In this document: positions 13,420 to 21,608 of the stretch, in pieces
How the letters are laid out: each line of letters starts with the position of its first letter
Position numbering within the stretch: the first letter of the stretch is position 1
NCBI GenBank assembly: GCA_947258385.1
Contig: CAMYII010000049.1
Span: 18,062-82,061 of the forward strand
Length of the DNA: 64,000 nt
Direction of reading: 5' to 3'
DNA from: Acidiferrobacterales bacterium
GTDB taxonomy: Bacteria; Pseudomonadota; Gammaproteobacteria; Acidiferrobacterales; SZUA-150
Position numbers and translations under genes: made by a program
Notes under the pieces: model-generated
Seen by the model: only the letters and a program-made list of their open reading frames with translations
What the model was told of the DNA's origin: nothing
Database searches by the model: none

Positions 13420-14475
13420 ATGACAGCTAAGCGAGTAAGTGTATTGTTACTGGGCGCGGCCCTGGTCGTGTCTGCCACATTGCCGTTTACGAGCTGGTAT
13501 ATCGCCAGTGCCGGTGTCGTTGACGATACAGATCAAGCCTTGCTGGTATCGGACCTGAAAACCCAGGGCGCGCGTATTACCTACCACCGGCAAACCCAGA
13601 AGGTAAATTTCATCAGTGTTACGCCCCAGTCGCCAATTATTGTGTCGGGTACCAGTGTGGCCGCGGCACCTGCAAACAATGCCATGGCCGCGCTGCAGAC
13701 CTACGGCGCCCTATTCGGTCTCCAGGACCCCGCCAGCGAGCTGAGGGTCAAAAAGCAGCGCACCTCCGCAGCCGGCCGCCGTTCCATGGTCCGTTACCAG
13801 CAGGTGCACAAGGGCATCCCGGTGATCGGCGGCGAACTTAATGTTAATATGGACCGTAATGGTGGTCTGCTATCCATGAATGGAGAGATCTCACCGCAAC
13901 TCTCGCTAGGCGTCAGACCTGTGTTTGCCGCCAAGGACGCCCGCCACAAGGCTCTGGCCGCGGTGGCCAAGTGGCATCAAGTCAGCGTTAACCAGCTGAG
14001 CACGAGCGCGCGCGAGTTGTCCGTCTACGATCCGCGACTACTCTCCCCGAGCGACTTTCCGGCGAGCCTTGTTTGGCGCCTGGAGGTCAGCGCCACCGAC
14101 CGGACCCTGCCCATCCGCGAGTTTGTGCTGGTCGATGCCGCCCTCGGCCACATCGTCTTGCACTTCAACCAGGTCCACAGGGCCAAGAACCGCAACACCT
14201 ATGACGCCGGCGGCACCGCCAACCTGCCCGGCACCCTGGTGTGCAATGAAGCGAGCGGCGATGCCTGCTCCAGCGGCGCCAACGCGACCGGTTTAGAAAT
14301 CGATACCTCGTCAACAGGCATGGTAAAGATCGCCATCAAATCATACAGTCATGGTAAATTAATGAAGAATCGACAGCGCGAGACAGAGAAAAGAGTAATC
14401 AAACAGTTATTAACACTCAAAGATCGAGTGAATAACGCACTTCAGCCAGAAGCCAAAGGCGGCGGCGGAGTCTAA
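13420..14475 (+). pseudogene. Truncated M4 (thermolysin-like) metallopeptidase: propeptide only
   Basis: The 351-residue frame starts with a signal-like segment and contains the FTP propeptide domain (about 60-130, with ALFGLQDPASELRVK and VRYQQVHKGIPVIGGEL) and a PepSY-like domain to about 250. The mature enzyme normally begins near NRNTYDAGGTANLPGTLVCNE (residues 257-277), which is present. After about residue 290 it runs into 60 unrelated basic residues and stops. The HExxH catalytic domain is absent. It may be a decayed protease or may persist as a secreted inhibitor-like propeptide. Confidence 0.8.
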
Positions 14476-14501
14476 CCGTTTAGCCTGCTGTTTCCATAAT
14501 C

Positions 14502-14885
14502 ATGAGTATGAAGCGCTACACAATAGAGGAGATACGGGAATTCATCGCGGATTTAGCGTCCCCCGCTGGCCCTGAAGTATTCGCTGGCTACGGAGGAGAG
14601 ATACCTTCGCTGATCCATAAGTGGCGTCGAGAAAAAGAAGACCCAGCAGAGGGCTTCTGGTATTCTGAGAAGAAGTTAATAGAATTGAAGGACGAATGGG
14701 CACTAGAAGTCGATGTTGCAAGTACGTTAGAGATCCTGTTTGATCTTGCAAAGAACCGCCCGGGTAGAGAATTTCTGAATAATTTCTGTGATCGTAGAAA
14801 ACGCGAATGGGAGCATGAATTACTGGATATGATATACAGGGTGGGAAAGCGGGATGAAGGATTGTTGCGGCAAAAAAGTCAATGA
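14502..14885 (+). CDS. Hypothetical protein, helical and charged
   Basis: A 127-residue protein rich in glutamate, lysine and arginine with predicted helices (RYTIEEIREFIADLAS, then KREWEHELLDMIYRVGK). No signal peptide, membrane segment or known motif. ATG 14502 or the second in-frame ATG at 14508 could be used. It follows the truncated protease by 26 bases. The next 300 bases (14886-15189) carry only a GGGTAAGC/GCTTACCC hairpin at 14969-15000. Confidence 0.45.
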   Translation: MSMKRYTIEEIREFIADLASPAGPEVFAGYGGEIPSLIHKWRREKEDPAEGFWYSEKKLIELKDEWALEVDVASTLEILFDLAKNRPGREFLNNFCDRRKREWEHELLDMIYRVGKRDEGLLRQKSQ

Positions 14886-15189
14886 GCTTTCGAAGAACTC
14901 CAGTACAAAAACATTGGCAGACGAATTACAAAGATGGATTGATGAAGGTTAGAAATCATCAGCGATGAGGGTAAGCCAGGACCATAAAAAGAGCTTACCC
15001 GGGCACAGTAGACAGCTGACTAATCACGCGATCTTAGTCAACATTGGTTATAACGGCTGTACAGAAGGACCATATTAAATCGGGCCGTCTGGAGTAGACA
15101 TTGCACCGGAAGTGAGAAAATAGAAGGTGTCAGATACCTTTTCGAGATGCCGTCGGTGCATGAAATAGAGGAGTGAAAAGGCATAAGGT

Positions 15190-15531
15190 ATGGCGATGAA
15201 AACAAACATTAGCGAGTTAGAAACCGATGAAGAGGGTTTTTTGCTCAATCCAGACGATTGGAACATGGAAATCGCGAACGCGATTGCGCGACAGGAAAAA
15301 ATTGAGATGACCTCCGAACATTGGGTGACGGTGGAATTCATAAGGGCGTACTTTGATGAACGCCAGGTCGTTCCGGAGAATCGGACGTTATTAAAATTTC
15401 TCAAGGAAAAATTGGGGCCTGAAAAGGGCACGAGAAAGTATATACATACCCTGTTTCCCTACGGCTACGGGCAACAGGCGTGCAAGATTGCCGGTATGAG
15501 AAAACCACGGAAGCTTATGTTAGATGTCTAG
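15190..15531 (+). CDS. DsrC/TusE family protein of the RspA type (CysB only)
   Basis: A 113-residue DsrC-like protein: DEEGFLLNPDDWN at the N-terminus, then MTSEHWVTVEFIRAYF and the C-terminal arm TLFPYGYGQQACKIAGMRKPRK. DsrC of sulfur oxidisers and sulfate reducers has two cysteines in this arm: CysB in the ACKIAG segment and CysA as the penultimate residue. Here CysB is present (Cys98), but the end is MLDV without cysteine. Homologues lacking CysA are classed as regulatory RspA proteins, so it should not carry trisulfide sulfur as DsrC does. No dsr or tus genes are adjacent. Confidence 0.88.
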   Translation: MAMKTNISELETDEEGFLLNPDDWNMEIANAIARQEKIEMTSEHWVTVEFIRAYFDERQVVPENRTLLKFLKEKLGPEKGTRKYIHTLFPYGYGQQACKIAGMRKPRKLMLDV

Positions 15532-15555
15532 TATTCTTGCATGGTTACGTAAAAG

Positions 15556-15921
15556 ATGTCAGTTATCCTGTTCAAGCTTAAGAACGTGCCCGACGATGAG
15601 GCCGATGAGGTTCGTGAATTATTGGCGAAAAATAATATTGATTATTATGAAACATCCGCTGGTAAATGGGGGATATCGATGCCGGCAATCTGGTTGAATG
15701 ACGAGACACAATTCGAAAATGCGAGGCACTTAATTGAAGCGTACCAAAGCGAGCGGGTGCACCGGGTAAAAGAAGAATACAAGAGATTGGAGAGAGAAGG
15801 AAAAATTGAAACTATCGTGGATAGAATAAAACAAAAACCAATGCAATCTATACTTTATCTGGCACTAATTTTATTCGTAGCCTATGTTTCCATCAAACCG
15901 TTCTTAGATATTGGGAAGTAG
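15556..15921 (+). CDS. DUF6164 family membrane protein
   Basis: A 121-residue protein: a small ferredoxin-like N-terminal domain (VILFKLKNVPDDEADEVRELL, then YYETSAGKWGISMPAIWL), a charged helix and one C-terminal transmembrane segment (SILYLALILFVAYVSI). The layout matches DUF6164, of unknown function. It lies 24 bases behind the DsrC-like gene in the same direction and is probably co-transcribed. A hairpin with T-rich tail follows at 15940. Confidence 0.7.
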   Translation: MSVILFKLKNVPDDEADEVRELLAKNNIDYYETSAGKWGISMPAIWLNDETQFENARHLIEAYQSERVHRVKEEYKRLEREGKIETIVDRIKQKPMQSILYLALILFVAYVSIKPFLDIGK

Positions 15922-15939
15922 CAGCAATCGACCTGGCGA

Positions 15940-15960
15940 AAGGCACCCGATGCCTTTTCT
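15940..15960 (+). terminator. Hairpin behind the DUF6164 gene
   Basis: AAGGCA pairs with TGCCTT around CCCGA, followed by TTCTTG. Confidence 0.5.
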
Positions 15961-16028
15961 TGTTCGAGCCCATCGAGGCGAAGTGGGTTTGCGTCGAAAA
16001 AGGGGGTACCTGTACGGATAGTCTAGAA

Positions 16029-16056
16029 CGGCCGGGATTATGCCCGGGCCGCTTTT
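16029..16056. terminator. Hairpin between convergent genes
   Basis: CGGCCGGG and CCCGGGCCG pair around ATTATG with CTTTTC behind. It lies between the plus-strand DUF6164 gene and the minus-strand ankyrin gene. Confidence 0.5.
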
Positions 16057-16081
16057 CACATGCATGTATTAAGAAAAAGGG

Positions 16082-17107
16082 TTACGGCGAGCTCAGGATA
16101 CCAATAATCATCTCATTATCGCTTTCCCTGGCGTAATCTATAGCGTTATATCCTTGGTTGTCCTTCGTATTGGGATCGGCGCCCGCGGCGATTAACAGCT
16201 CGACCAATTTTGAGTCACCGTACTGGACGGCATAATGCAGCGCCGTGGATCCGGCAGTATTGCTGTAATCTATCTTGGCGCCATTATCGATCAATGCCTT
16301 GGCCAGGTCGAAGTCGTTACTGGAGGTTGCATGTAAGAGTAAGGTATCACCGTCCTGGTCAGCGTAATCGACGTCAGCGCCGTTTTTGACATAGGTCTGA
16401 ACGTGTGTTGCCTCAAGCTCGCCGTTTTCGTATTGATGCATTAGGCTCCCGGGGCCAAAGCTCTCACTCAAGCGATCGTGCAGCACAATCATGACAGCCG
16501 CCCAAAACAGAATCGCAAAGCCCTTCCCGAGGAGATTGCGGAATTTTCGCAGATATTTGCCTTTTATGACCCAGCGTGTCACAACCGGAGGGTTTGAAAG
16601 CCGTTTGATCAATATTGAGACGGCAACCAGCAGGCATAGACCGCCCACAACCAATGATGTCTTGGCGAAGAGCGGATAGAAGAGATACGCTAACCAGCCG
16701 ATCACCACGATAGCTAGCGAAGGATAGAAACCTGCGCTTACGACATTTTGTTTGGTGATGGATTTCTGTAAGTTTTCCGGCAGGTAGCGCTCTATAGCAG
16801 CCAGGGCATCGGCCTTGGTCTTGGGGCTATCAAAAAACAGCGATTCCTCCTCGCTATTTTTACCTGCCCGGTAGGCGATCTCAATATCATCGTCCGTATC
16901 CCGGCTAGTGACGCCATTAATGCTGGTATAAGGAATCGTAGTGGCCTTGTTGCCCAGTACTTCCGCCAATGGCTTTTCAGAAGAGAGTTGATTCTTCACA
17001 CTGAGCAGCGCTTCTTCATCGATAGAAGCGATGTAGATGGCGGTATCGGATAGTGCGATAACATTATTGCTTGACCGATCTTCATCTAACCAGAATTCAT
17101 ACCTCAT
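16082..17107 (-). CDS. Membrane protein with C-terminal ankyrin repeats
   Basis: A 341-residue protein. The first 120 residues form a soluble domain, then two hydrophobic segments (about 128-165: AIVVIGWLAYLFYPLF and LVVGGLCLLVAVSILI) and a third near 195-210 anchor it in the membrane. Residues about 235-340 are ankyrin repeats (GADVDYADQDGDTLLLHA, NGAKIDYSNTAGSTALHYA, AGADPNTKDNQGYNAIDYA). Ankyrin repeats bind proteins; the partner is unknown. It is convergent with the DUF6164 gene. Confidence 0.8.
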   Translation of the reverse strand: MRYEFWLDEDRSSNNVIALSDTAIYIASIDEEALLSVKNQLSSEKPLAEVLGNKATTIPYTSINGVTSRDTDDDIEIAYRAGKNSEEESLFFDSPKTKADALAAIERYLPENLQKSITKQNVVSAGFYPSLAIVVIGWLAYLFYPLFAKTSLVVGGLCLLVAVSILIKRLSNPPVVTRWVIKGKYLRKFRNLLGKGFAILFWAAVMIVLHDRLSESFGPGSLMHQYENGELEATHVQTYVKNGADVDYADQDGDTLLLHATSSNDFDLAKALIDNGAKIDYSNTAGSTALHYAVQYGDSKLVELLIAAGADPNTKDNQGYNAIDYARESDNEMIIGILSSP

Positions 17108-17342
17108 TATAATCCCTTTGCCAATTTTCTATTAGCGGAAAAAGACCGATAAAACCTATTATTTAGGCTAGCACCAATATAACAAGAAGCTAAGAATTCA
17201 GCGGGCTGGGACTTGACGTTGTGGCTTGCTGGTTTACCGCCCACCCCAGGTGGCAGTCGTATAGATGGGTCATGCGTGCAGTCTAATGCATTGCCGATGA
17301 CATCGGTCCTGCCGTCACGATAAGTCAGCAGTCAGTACAAAG

Positions 17343-17535
17343 CAGCGGCCCTAGGGCTTCCCCGTGGGGCCGATTGTTCTAAGTCGGAAAAAAATTTGAT
17401 TAACAGAAAAAAGGAGCTATCCTGACCGATACCCTTGAGAAAAGCGTCGCCAAGCTCCTCCGTGCCGCCAGCCTGACGGGCGGTCGGCATAGTACCGCCT
17501 CGAGACAAAATAGACCAATTCATGGTTTTGGACAA
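17343..17535 (+). pseudogene. Decayed XRE unit (hairpin, ribosome site, 5' fragment)
   Basis: GCGGCCCTAGGGCTTCCCCGTGGGGCCG, then AAGTCGGAAAAAA and AAAAAAGGAGCTATC reproduce, with mutations, the hairpin, spacer and ribosome site that precede the XRE copies. The frame TDTLEKSVAKLLRAASLTGGR behind it resembles an XRE N-terminus, with CTG where ATG is expected. It ends after about 30 codons. The rest of 17108-17591 shows nothing else. Confidence 0.55.
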
Positions 17536-17591
17536 TACTTATAGGATGCAAATGCAGAAGAATCCGCAAAGGAATCCTTGTGGAGGGTTCA

Positions 17592-18272
17592 ATGAATTCA
17601 GGCTACCAAGATCTACCTTGTTGTGATAACGGACGCCGGTGTCATGTCGGCGGGTATTTGAGGCTAATGTCGGTGCTCTCGCTTGTGTATCTGGGCGGAA
17701 TGCTGTCCGGTTGCGCAACGATTGAGCCACTGCCGACGCCGATGTCACCTGAGGGTGCAATGATCATGCTGGAGGCAAAACTTGTCGGCAATTCCTGGCG
17801 CAACAAAGCGCCACGTCCTCCGACCCATGTTTATCTGAAACGAGTAAGCGCGGGTGGTGGCGTCAGGAAGATAAAGGAAACGACGCGTAACAAGTTCTTT
17901 TTTTTCTACACCAACGTGCCGCCTGGGCGCTATCAGATTGACTCTGCAGAACTGATAATAGAAGCTGGGACCGTGCAGGTCACCGGGATTGTCCGGGGTT
18001 CGATTGAAACACCCGAGGTGAGGACGAAGTTCCGTTTCAGTCCAGAGACGGCCCAACAAACCGCGCTGACGCTAAAAGCCGGCCATGTGGTTTATATGGG
18101 CGAATTCACTGGCAAATATGCGCACAACCCCGTGCTGTTTCAGCACGATACACTTTATAAGTGGGACGCGCTGGGGACGGACGGCGCACGAACCCAGGAT
18201 GGTGAACACCGGGCGTTTGCCTTTATAAAAAATCACCATCCGGATTCAGAGTGGGTGCAGATGCTCAAATGA
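17592..18272 (+). CDS. Lipoprotein of unknown function
   Basis: A 226-residue protein starting at ATG 17592 behind GGAGGG. A hydrophobic stretch ends in the lipobox LSGC (LVYLGGMLSGCATIEPLPTPM); a shorter start at 17667 gives a more typical signal peptide length but lacks a ribosome site. The body is beta-rich with YQIDSAELIIEAG and VYMGEFTGKYAHN, resembling outer-membrane DUF2846-type lipoproteins that carry a prealbumin-like fold. Function unknown. The following 18273-18634 has no gene apart from a six-codon frame behind AAGGAGG at 18554. Confidence 0.6.
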   Translation: MNSGYQDLPCCDNGRRCHVGGYLRLMSVLSLVYLGGMLSGCATIEPLPTPMSPEGAMIMLEAKLVGNSWRNKAPRPPTHVYLKRVSAGGGVRKIKETTRNKFFFFYTNVPPGRYQIDSAELIIEAGTVQVTGIVRGSIETPEVRTKFRFSPETAQQTALTLKAGHVVYMGEFTGKYAHNPVLFQHDTLYKWDALGTDGARTQDGEHRAFAFIKNHHPDSEWVQMLK

Positions 18273-18634
18273 ACCACACCGTCGTGCCACACCAGTATTG
18301 GCGTCAGAACGATACTGGGCAAAAACCGGCGCACATGCCGGATTGCCGTTTTTCAAACACCCTGAAAATGAGCAATTCAGCGACCCGTTACGGCTTATAA
18401 TCGAATTTCGGGTGGTTTATCGCTTTGGGAGCAACATCTCAGATGTGAGTTATAATAGTCGGTACACTTGGGTTTTGATAGCTTACTGTGCGACCTGCCA
18501 GGGGTTCGACAGGGGCCGTTTCTAGCAGCAAGATGTGCTACTTAAGGAGGATAATGATTCTTGCTGTCTCGTAATATTCGACCGCCGTCATATAAATTGA
18601 CAATAACCACGATGGTAATAATCGGTTCATAAAA

Positions 18635-20311
18635 ATGATTTATCGTGCGATCGCCGTGCTTGCGTTATGCGCTATTGTCATACCGGCACAGGCAGGTTCG
18701 TCGTTTATCGATTCCTTGTCAGAGGAGGAGCGGGCCTGGTTAAAAGACAACCCGGAGATCCGTCTGGCGCCGGATCCCGATTTTCCGCCGTTTGAGTATT
18801 TTGACGAGCAAGGCGAGTATCGGGGCATGGCGGCGGATTATATCAAGCTTCTGGAGTCGAGGCTTGGTGTTCGGTTCGAGATCATTCAACTCAAGAGCTG
18901 GGATGAGGTGCTCGCCCAGGCCAGGGCCCACAAAATCGATATGTTCGGCGCCGCTGCGGAAACGCCACAGCGCTTGGAATACATGCGATTTACCCCGCCG
19001 CATATGGTCATGCCTGGTGTGATCGTTACGGCCCGCGACTTCGCTGAACGGTTGACCCTGGATAATCTGCGCACAATGAAGGTGGCCGTCGTGTCGGGCT
19101 ACGTCTGGCATGATCTGATCGTCCACCGCTATCCAGAAATACGATTGGTGATCGTTCCCGACATTACAACGGGGCTGCAAATGACATCTTTCGGGCTGGC
19201 GGATGCCATGGTCGGGGACATGGCGACGACTTCGCACTTTATACATCAGGAAGGCATCACCAATCTGCGTGTGGGAACACGGCTAAAGCAGCAACTGGAG
19301 CTCGCGCTTGCCACACGCCGTGACTGGCCGGAGCTCAATACGATATTGGAAAAAGCGCTGACGACGATTACACCGGCAGAACATGAGCGGATTCGGTCAC
19401 GCTGGATACGGCTGGAATCGCCGTCGCTTTTCCAGAGCAAGACGTTCTGGACGGCGATTCTGGCGGTCAGCGGTGGTCTCGGGTTGATAATTCTCGTGAT
19501 TGCACTGTGGAACAGGACCTTGAAGCGCCAGGTCGACCGCCGGACCCGGGATCTGCGAGCGGCGCAGATGCAATTGATACAAGCCGCCAAGCTCGAATCC
19601 GTGGGCCGCCTGGCCGCCGGTGTTGCTCATGAGGTCAAAAATCCGCTGGCGATTATCCAGATGGGCATCGATTATTTGAGGGGTGTAGTCAATATTACCG
19701 GGGAGGATGCGCAAGCCATGACAGACATGGAAGACGCGGTCACTCGGGCAGATACGGTGATCAAGGGGTTGCTGGACTTCTCGCGGGAAAAGAAGTTGTT
19801 AAAACAAAAAAAGGATATCAACGAGGTAATTCGGGAATCATTACGTTTTGTCAGTCATGAGCTCAAACAGCGTAATATCGAATTAAAAGAATACCTGGAA
19901 CCTACGATGCCTGAGTTTGAGATGGATCCTAATAAACTGCAGCAGGTATTTATAAATTTGTTCACGAATGCCGCCCAGGCAATGGGCAAGGACGGCCATT
20001 TGATTGTGCGTAGCAATATTAAGGCGTTGAATACGGATGACCTCAATGCTGACGCCGCGGGGATATTCAGGCAAGGCGAAAGAGCTATTGTCATACAGGT
20101 AGAGGACACGGGTCCTGGCATTGATGAAGCCAAGGTCGCCAAGGTATTTGATCCCTTCTTTACCACTAAGCCAGTAGGGCAGGGAACTGGTCTCGGTTTA
20201 TCGGTTTCGCGTAACATAATAGAGCTGCATGGGGGCACAATCGTGCTACGCAATCGTGCATCCGATGGCGCCTCGGCAGTGCTAATGTTCAAGATCTCAG
20301 ACGGAGCGTAA
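18635..20311 (+). CDS. Sensor histidine kinase with periplasmic solute-binding domain
   Basis: A 558-residue kinase. Signal peptide 1-20, then a type-3 solute-binding domain (about 35-260: LKDNPEIRLAPDPDFPPFEYFDEQGEYRGMAADYI), one transmembrane helix (271-292), a short coiled coil, HisKA with His332 (AAGVAHEVKNPLAII) and HATPase with N, G1 (VEDTGPGI) and G2 (GTGLGLSVSRNIIELHGG) boxes. The sensor is the EvgS/BvgS Venus-flytrap type but without PAS or phosphorelay domains. The receiver gene follows after 4 bases. Ligand unknown; amino acids or other small solutes are typical. Confidence 0.92.
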   Translation: MIYRAIAVLALCAIVIPAQAGSSFIDSLSEEERAWLKDNPEIRLAPDPDFPPFEYFDEQGEYRGMAADYIKLLESRLGVRFEIIQLKSWDEVLAQARAHKIDMFGAAAETPQRLEYMRFTPPHMVMPGVIVTARDFAERLTLDNLRTMKVAVVSGYVWHDLIVHRYPEIRLVIVPDITTGLQMTSFGLADAMVGDMATTSHFIHQEGITNLRVGTRLKQQLELALATRRDWPELNTILEKALTTITPAEHERIRSRWIRLESPSLFQSKTFWTAILAVSGGLGLIILVIALWNRTLKRQVDRRTRDLRAAQMQLIQAAKLESVGRLAAGVAHEVKNPLAIIQMGIDYLRGVVNITGEDAQAMTDMEDAVTRADTVIKGLLDFSREKKLLKQKKDINEVIRESLRFVSHELKQRNIELKEYLEPTMPEFEMDPNKLQQVFINLFTNAAQAMGKDGHLIVRSNIKALNTDDLNADAAGIFRQGERAIVIQVEDTGPGIDEAKVAKVFDPFFTTKPVGQGTGLGLSVSRNIIELHGGTIVLRNRASDGASAVLMFKISDGA

Positions 20312-20315
20312 AACG

Positions 20316-20690
20316 ATGAAAAAGAAGATATTGGTCGTTGACGATGAAGCCAGTCTTACCCGCATGGTCAAGGCAAACCTCGAACGCACGGGGAAATACG
20401 AAGTGCGCACCGAGAATATGGGGTCCAAGGCCATTGAAGCGGCGCGGGAATTCAAGCCGGATCTGATGTTTCTGGATGTGATGATGCCCGATATGAGCGG
20501 TGATGAAGTCGCAGCCGTTCTGCGGGAGGACAGCGAGCTGAACGATGTGAAATATGTGTTCTTGACCGCCATCGTCACCAAAGACGAGACCGAGACCATG
20601 GGCAGCGAGATCGGCGGCCATCAATTTCTGGCCAAGCCTGTGAAGACGGACGAGCTGATCGCCACTATTGAGCGGATGCTAGGAGATTGA
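20316..20690 (+). CDS. Single-domain response regulator
   Basis: A 124-residue receiver domain with the acidic pocket (VVDDE), phospho-acceptor Asp54 (MFLDVMMPDMSG), Thr near 88 (FLTAIVT) and Lys near 108 (FLAKPVKT). No output domain, so it acts by protein contact or relay, as CheY-like regulators do. It is surely the partner of the upstream kinase (4-base gap). Behind it, 20691-21063 holds two adjacent hairpins (20928-20949, 20991-21023) and no gene. Confidence 0.9.
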   Translation: MKKKILVVDDEASLTRMVKANLERTGKYEVRTENMGSKAIEAAREFKPDLMFLDVMMPDMSGDEVAAVLREDSELNDVKYVFLTAIVTKDETETMGSEIGGHQFLAKPVKTDELIATIERMLGD

Positions 20691-20927
20691 GATCGTTATG
20701 TAACGTATTTACGAGAATATCGCTGCGTTTCATTGAATAACAAAATTTAGTAATACTGTTAATCAATTAATTAAGCATACAATTAACTTCTAACTAAAGA
20801 AGAATAAACTGTGACAGTTGGAAGAAAAAAATATGACAAGTGGATGTTTCCTGTTGACAATCGGCGGGATAATTATTTAACGTCGCGTGGATTAGGATCG
20901 GTCTCGTATTGTACAATGAGCCATCTG

Positions 20928-21023
20928 GGAGGCGGGTGTCCGCGCCTCCTGATCATTTCTTATCCGTTGTTCGCTTTACGACGTTCTCGGCGCCGGGGTG
21001 TTTCCTCTAACTCTTCCCCGGCG
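20928..21023 (+). other. Two GC hairpins before the cytochrome relic
   Basis: GGAGGCG pairs with CGCCTCC (20928-20949) and CGCCGGGG pairs with CCCCGGCG (20991-21023, 17-base loop). Neither has a T-run. They may end the two-component transcript or form part of a leader. Confidence 0.35.
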
Positions 21024-21063
21024 AAGTGCTGAAAAAAGTACGTAACAACTGTAACGAGGAGTC

Positions 21064-21465
21064 ATGCACCAACCACCACTGTGTCGTATCTATCTGCTCG
21101 CCTTGCCGGTGCTCGCTTCGTGGTTACCCGTAGCGAGTGCCTTTGAGCAGTATTCCCTTAGCCGCGATGCAGGAAACTGTGCGGACTCCCACGGCAATTT
21201 CCGGGTCAGTCCCTATATGTCACCTGCCGGTGGGCAAGACTGGGGCGATGACCTGCACGATGTTCAGAGCAATACCATGCTCAGCGGAGACTGTAATACC
21301 TATCACCGGCCCTCGGGCCGGTTCCCGGTGTTGTTGGATTCTTCCGCCGGTGGAACGGGGTTTGATCCGAATTCCTGTATCGGTTGGCACGGCCGCACTG
21401 AGGTCCAGGAGGGGAGCTCACGTCCGGCTTGGTCCCTTGGTAATAGATTCCAAATATCAACGTGA
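21064..21465 (+). pseudogene. Relic of a multihaem cytochrome c with all haem motifs broken
   Basis: The 133-residue frame has a good signal peptide (ending ASAFEQYS) and aligns with the start of the downstream cytochrome (AWQTYSADPVSNTGNCANCHGDF). Each of its three haem sites has lost the second cysteine: CADSH, CNTYH and CIGWH instead of CxxCH. Each change needs one base. After the third site the frame diverges (EVQEGSSRPAWSLGN) and stops, suggesting a frameshift or truncation. It is most likely a dying duplicate of the next gene, though the retained first cysteine and histidine are curious. Confidence 0.75.
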
Positions 21466-21608
21466 TAGACAGCTCAGCGGGTGTAACTAAACAAATGGGA
21501 GGGTATTTCGAGTAAAACTATTACGAAAAATAAATATATAAAAAATGTCGTATTCAGTCTCACGCGGATTTTATGAATTAACTGCACGTCAATAGTGAGG
21601 AGGGCATA

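Noticed and set aside
18554-18574. Six-codon frame behind a perfect AAGGAGG
   Set aside because: Too short to judge, no regulatory codon pattern and 61 bases from the kinase start; spacing to the ribosome site is also tight.
21470-21605. Possible riboswitch before the PKD cytochrome
   Set aside because: Cytochrome genes often carry c-di-GMP riboswitches, but none of the conserved GEMM elements is present in this AT-rich leader.
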